Source: Bacillota bacterium
GTDB lineage: Bacteria; Bacillota; Clostridia; Lachnospirales; Lachnospiraceae
NCBI GenBank assembly: GCA_023663285.1
Contig: JAMPHT010000003.1
Location: 36,500 to 100,499 of the forward strand
Length of the DNA stretch: 64,000 nucleotides
Direction of reading: 5' to 3'
Shown: positions 60,723 through 64,000 of the stretch, piece after piece
Layout of the letters: each line of letters starts with the position of its first letter
Position numbering within the stretch: the first letter of the stretch is position 1
Program-made: the position numbers and the translations under genes
The notes under the pieces: model-generated
Databases searched by the model: none
What the model saw: the letters and a program-made list of their open reading frames with translations, nothing else
What the model was told of the DNA's origin: nothing

Positions 60723-63005
60723 ATGAGCAGCACAAAATATAAAACCATCCTGTGTTTATTTATAGGGATATTTTTTTTAAACGGATGCGGAAAAACAGTC
60801 AGTACGGATGCCGGCGGGCTGCAGGATGCGCCGAGCGGCTCCCATCATACAAATGAAATAGCTGAAAACAGCAGTTCGGATCATAATGCTTTTTCCTGGC
60901 AGGCGAGGTATTATCCGCTGGCGGATCAGTATGACTATGTCCTGGCGGCGGATCGTTTATACGGCTGCGCGCTGCGGGAGGATCAGGTTTCAATAGATAT
61001 CTATGATATCAACGATCTGATGGGTAAGCAGGAGCTTTCTGCGGGACAGACCCTGACGATTCCGGACGCTTCTTCTGTCATGGGAATGGCGTCGGATGGG
61101 GAAGGCAATGTTTACCTTATGGGAAATAAAGGGGAAAGCATCGGTCTTTGGAGGATCGATACAGAGGGGACGCTTCAGGAATATACAGAAATAGAGCCGG
61201 AAAATACAGAGGGGATATCGGATCTCTCCCTGAAAGGAATCTATACAGACCGGGACGGAACCTTTTATATCTGGTGCGGACTGTTAGCCGAGGACAAAGA
61301 AAGCCAGTCATGGCATTGGGAGGATCGGGTCTATGTGAAGGATGGGCAGCTTAACACACTCTTTACTGAAAAGATCGCGGATATGGGTGGAACGGAGGTA
61401 TTGAGCTTTCAGGTTGGGACAGACGGCAGGCCCCTTTTTATCGTAAAGGATCCCGACGGAGTATATATGCAGGAGATCGACGCGGCGCAGAAGGAGAGGA
61501 AAGACGCCATACGGCTGGAAAAGGCGGAGGAGCTTTTTGATGATGAGTATGTAAACAGCATGGAAAATATTGCTCCCCTGGATGACGGCTTCCTGTATTG
61601 CCGGAATAACGAGCTTTTTCTGTTCGATGTAACTGCGCAGAAAACAGAAAAGCTGTTAAGCCTGTCAACCTATGGGATCTTTTCTTCGGATATTCTTTTC
61701 CTGAAAAAAGAAGAAGCCGGCATAGAGATCATCGACAACCATGAAGCTTCCGGAAATCCGGAGTTTATTTCCTTTACCCTTGGGGAAAACGAAAAAAGAA
61801 TCGTGACCCTGGGCTCCACATTGATGCTTCCTTATTTGGAAAAGGTGGTGGCGGAGTTCAACCGGTACAACAGCGAGTACAGGATAGAGATAATAGACTA
61901 TGTTACTCAGGAAGGAGATTCTGAGGCTGCAGTAGAACAGCTGAAGCTGGATATTATCTCAGGAAAAGCGCCGGACATTATCACGGTAGGCGGAATGGAT
62001 CACGGAATATTTTCCCAAAAGGGCGTACTGGCGGATCTATATGAATTTATGAAGGATGATGAAGAGTGTAACAAGGAAATGCTGGTGCAGTCTGTAGCGG
62101 AGGCTTATGAATATCAGGGACATTTATACCGCATCAGCCCTTCCTTCCAGCTTCATTCCATGTGGGGATACAGCGACGTGACAGGAGGACAAAGCGGCGT
62201 TACCTTTGAGGAATTGTTCCAAATGCTGGAGAACAGTGGAAAGGACTTGAATTCCATAGCCGGCTTTTCCGCAGACGAGCCGGTATTAAGCCGACTCTGC
62301 ATGGTGTCCATGGATGAATTTATAGACTGGGAGAACGGGACCTGCAGCTTTGACGGGGACTATTTTAAGAAGGTGCTTTCCTTTGCCAAAGAATACACGG
62401 GAAATTATACGGGCGGAGCTTACTCGGAGAGAATCCAAAACAGGGAGGTGGTGATGTCTGTGGGAATCATTTCAAGTGTGACGGATTATCAGCTGCAAAA
62501 TGAATTGTACGGAGGAAGTGCAGCCTTTGTGGGCTACCCGGTCCAGAAAGGGTCCGGAACGGCCGTCGCCTTCCGGGCGGACGCTGTTGCCATCAATGCC
62601 CGAAAGGAAGATCAGAGGGGCGCATGGGAGTTTGTGAAATTTTATTTGCTCCACGGATATGACGGACAGGGTTTCCCAATCATCCGGGAACAATTCGACC
62701 AGGCGCTGGACGCCGCCATGGTTGAAAATTATAACGTTTCAGAGGACGGACATACCGAAAGATTTTGTAAAGAATATTATTGTGACGGCGGTAAGGATAT
62801 ATATATCTATGCCGCCACGCAGGAAGATGTTGATGCCGTCCGGAGGCTGGTAGAAAGTGCGGGGACCCGATGCGAATGGAATTTGGCCATACAGAATATC
62901 ATCAGCGAAGAGGCGGCAGGCTACTTCTCCGGGCAGGTGGATATCGACGATACGGTGAAAAAGATCCAGAACAGGGTACAGCTTTATCTGGATGAGAGGA
63001 TGTAG
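60723..63005 (+). CDS. lipoprotein with beta-propeller-like and solute-binding domains
   Basis: 760 residues; ribosome site GGAGGGGG. The lipid-attachment motif is FFLNGCGK. About residues 50-340 form repeated strand motifs resembling a beta-propeller (EGNVYLMGNKGESIGLWRID; DRDGTFYIWCGLL). The last ~400 residues are a family 1 extracellular solute-binding domain: LEKVVAEFNRYNSEYRIEII, DIISGKAPDIITVG and a conserved aromatic cleft region. No ABC permease is adjacent, so it is more likely a sensor or orphan binding protein than part of a complete transporter. Confidence 0.85.
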   Translation: MSSTKYKTILCLFIGIFFLNGCGKTVSTDAGGLQDAPSGSHHTNEIAENSSSDHNAFSWQARYYPLADQYDYVLAADRLYGCALREDQVSIDIYDINDLMGKQELSAGQTLTIPDASSVMGMASDGEGNVYLMGNKGESIGLWRIDTEGTLQEYTEIEPENTEGISDLSLKGIYTDRDGTFYIWCGLLAEDKESQSWHWEDRVYVKDGQLNTLFTEKIADMGGTEVLSFQVGTDGRPLFIVKDPDGVYMQEIDAAQKERKDAIRLEKAEELFDDEYVNSMENIAPLDDGFLYCRNNELFLFDVTAQKTEKLLSLSTYGIFSSDILFLKKEEAGIEIIDNHEASGNPEFISFTLGENEKRIVTLGSTLMLPYLEKVVAEFNRYNSEYRIEIIDYVTQEGDSEAAVEQLKLDIISGKAPDIITVGGMDHGIFSQKGVLADLYEFMKDDEECNKEMLVQSVAEAYEYQGHLYRISPSFQLHSMWGYSDVTGGQSGVTFEELFQMLENSGKDLNSIAGFSADEPVLSRLCMVSMDEFIDWENGTCSFDGDYFKKVLSFAKEYTGNYTGGAYSERIQNREVVMSVGIISSVTDYQLQNELYGGSAAFVGYPVQKGSGTAVAFRADAVAINARKEDQRGAWEFVKFYLLHGYDGQGFPIIREQFDQALDAAMVENYNVSEDGHTERFCKEYYCDGGKDIYIYAATQEDVDAVRRLVESAGTRCEWNLAIQNIISEEAAGYFSGQVDIDDTVKKIQNRVQLYLDERM

Positions 63006-63219
63006 CTCAAAGGGATTTCCGGACAAACATGGTTATTGATCTGCAGAATACAGATACTTTCCTGTCAGGAAAATTACTTGCTCAAGGCTCCATTGTGCCC
63101 GCCGGCCCTATCCGCTATAATGAGCGCATAGGGCCCAGGTCAACGTCCCGCTGCAGGCAAGGATACAAAGTCGACTGTATTAAAAAGCCGCAGAAATAAC
63201 CTTAAAGAGGAGATCATAT
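63006..63219. other. gap without a supported gene
   Basis: A 56-codon plus-strand frame (from 63029) has no ribosome site and unconvincing composition. The palindromic stretch around CTATCCGCTATAATGAGCGCATAGGG is the only structure noticed. I see nothing else here. Confidence 0.4.
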
Positions 63220-63786
63220 ATGAATATCGGAAAACAAATTTCAGCGCTGCGCAAAAAGCGCGGCATTACTCAGGAGGCTCTGGCTGCGGAAATGGGCGTC
63301 ACCGTCGGCGCGGTATCCAAGTGGGAGACCGGAAGCACCCTGCCGGACATCACAATGCTCTGCGCCCTGGCGGATTTTTTCCAGGTCACGACAGATGAAC
63401 TGCTTGACAGGGTGGGCGGGGAGACCTTTATGATCTGCGACGACGCGGATTTCCTCCGCTCATGTCTGCAGGAAATGCTGGAAAAGCAAGGATATCGCTG
63501 CAAGGGGAGCGTCCAGAACAGCAAAGAGCTGTGGGCTGCCATGAGTCAAAATATCCCTCAGATCTTATTTCTGGACATTCATTTTCCGGATGAAAACGGA
63601 CTGGATATTTTAAAAAAGGTAAAGGAAAAATATCCCGCCGTAAAGGTCATCATGGTGACAGCAGACAATTCGGAAGCTGCCCAGCAGACTGCGATCCGCT
63701 ACAAAGCCTCCGCTTACGTTACGAAGCCTTTCGATTCGGATCATATCCTGCTTGCTCTGAAGCGGCTGCAGGATGAACCTGCATAA
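63220..63786 (+). CDS. XRE DNA-binding domain fused to a response-regulator receiver domain
   Basis: A 188-residue protein. Residues about 4-63 are a Cro/C1-type helix-turn-helix (IGKQISALRKKRGITQEALA; VTVGAVSKWETGSTLPDITM). Residues about 70-185 are a complete receiver domain: acidic pair D74/D75, phospho-acceptor D119 (ILFLDIHFPDENG), T147 and K169 (AYVTKPFD). The DNA-binding domain is N-terminal, the reverse of the usual response-regulator order. AGAGGAG precedes the start. No histidine kinase is visible. Confidence 0.9.
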   Translation: MNIGKQISALRKKRGITQEALAAEMGVTVGAVSKWETGSTLPDITMLCALADFFQVTTDELLDRVGGETFMICDDADFLRSCLQEMLEKQGYRCKGSVQNSKELWAAMSQNIPQILFLDIHFPDENGLDILKKVKEKYPAVKVIMVTADNSEAAQQTAIRYKASAYVTKPFDSDHILLALKRLQDEPA

Positions 63787-63915
63787 GGCTGGTGACGATA
63801 CGCCGCGGAACAGTCAGTTCCTGCTCAGCCATACATATTTTCTTTTGTTTGCAATATACTATGATATGGCATCTACTTGTTTAGTATTTCATGGACATGG
63901 TTTCAGATAATGTCA

Positions 63916-63943
63916 TTGACATTTTACTGTCATGTGATATAAT
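63916..63943 (+). promoter_or_regulatory. strong sigma-A promoter near the window end
   Basis: TTGACA (63916-63921) and TATAAT (63938-63943) with 16 bases between, both perfect consensus. Confidence 0.85.
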
Positions 63944-63949
63944 ACTTAT

Positions 63950-64000
63950 ACAAGAGATTGCCAGTTTGTCCTCCGGTGTCCTTCGGGCCCGGGGGCTTTT
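63950..64000 (+). ncRNA. short leader or small RNA ending in a terminator-like hairpin, cut by the window edge
   Basis: Directly after the consensus promoter, about 25 bases of leader lead into CCTCCGG...CCGGGGG with a TTCG-type loop, then CTTTT at the window end. This looks like an intrinsic terminator within ~55 bases of the start of transcription, as in an attenuated leader or a very short RNA. What follows is outside the window. Confidence 0.5.

Noticed and set aside
63029-63199. A 56-codon plus-strand frame between the binding-protein gene and the XRE-receiver gene
   Set aside because: No ribosome site and Cys/Arg/Pro-rich composition unlike neighbours.

Overview
This window looks like a chromosomal segment from an anaerobic Gram-positive Clostridia bacterium, most likely a Lachnospiraceae. 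The evidence is the combination of an IreB / RuvX / DUF1292 block, RNase J, type III glutamine synthetase, a DUF6465 protein, a YjfB-type protein and HrcA/CIRCE control of the chaperone operon, together with AGGAGG-type ribosome binding sites. No rRNA, CRISPR array, transposase or integrase was seen. There is one tRNA, tRNA-Gln(CTG).

Layout. 1-8.5 kb, mostly minus strand: a cell-division and envelope block (S41 protease, M23/EnvC-like hydrolase, FtsX, FtsE), a PucR/CdaR-type regulator, a YjfB protein, a CvfB-type S1 protein, an acyl-ACP thioesterase and a CPBP membrane protease. 8.6-18.6 kb is an accessory region. It holds a C39-like protein, a toxin-antitoxin pair whose toxin is truncated, a decayed second copy of that pair, and a WYL-regulator operon with five unrecognised genes. 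It also holds an XRE regulator and a RecQ helicase whose last ~70 codons are in another frame. 18.6-29 kb is a membrane-glycolipid neighbourhood (UbiA-type prenyltransferase, GT39-type transferase, methyltransferase, large polytopic proteins). It is interrupted by tRNA-Gln and type III glutamine synthetase, and one membrane gene is split at a run of eight G.

29-41 kb is a conserved housekeeping block centred on RNA modification and decay: TrhP-like U32, TrmR-like O-methyltransferase, a shortened MltG-like protein, YlbF, RNase J, DUF1292, RuvX, IreB, MtaB, ThiI with a cysteine desulfurase, RsmE and PrmA. Part of the order matches the Bacillus yrzL-yrrK-yrzB-yrrL-yrrM-yrrN block. 41-48 kb has an O-antigen-ligase-like protein and hrcA-grpE-dnaK-dnaJ behind a perfect CIRCE operator. 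48-57 kb has a VTC-domain / DUF4956 / CotH / deacetylase operon, UppP, a patatin-like lipase, an aminotransferase and glycerol kinase. 57-64 kb has an orphan partner-like protein, a DUF4143 ATPase, two lipoproteins (one with a solute-binding domain) and a regulator that fuses an XRE DNA-binding domain to a receiver domain.

The strongest candidate for something undescribed is the WYL-led operon (10590-15386). It has compact spacing, a clear promoter, a zinc-ribbon protein, three soluble or unknown proteins and a coiled-coil membrane protein with an in-frame 30-bp tandem repeat. Other points worth a second look are the G8-interrupted membrane protein, the frameshifted recQ, a strong terminator in the glutamine synthetase leader, and a repeated intergenic hairpin whose arms differ between copies yet stay complementary.
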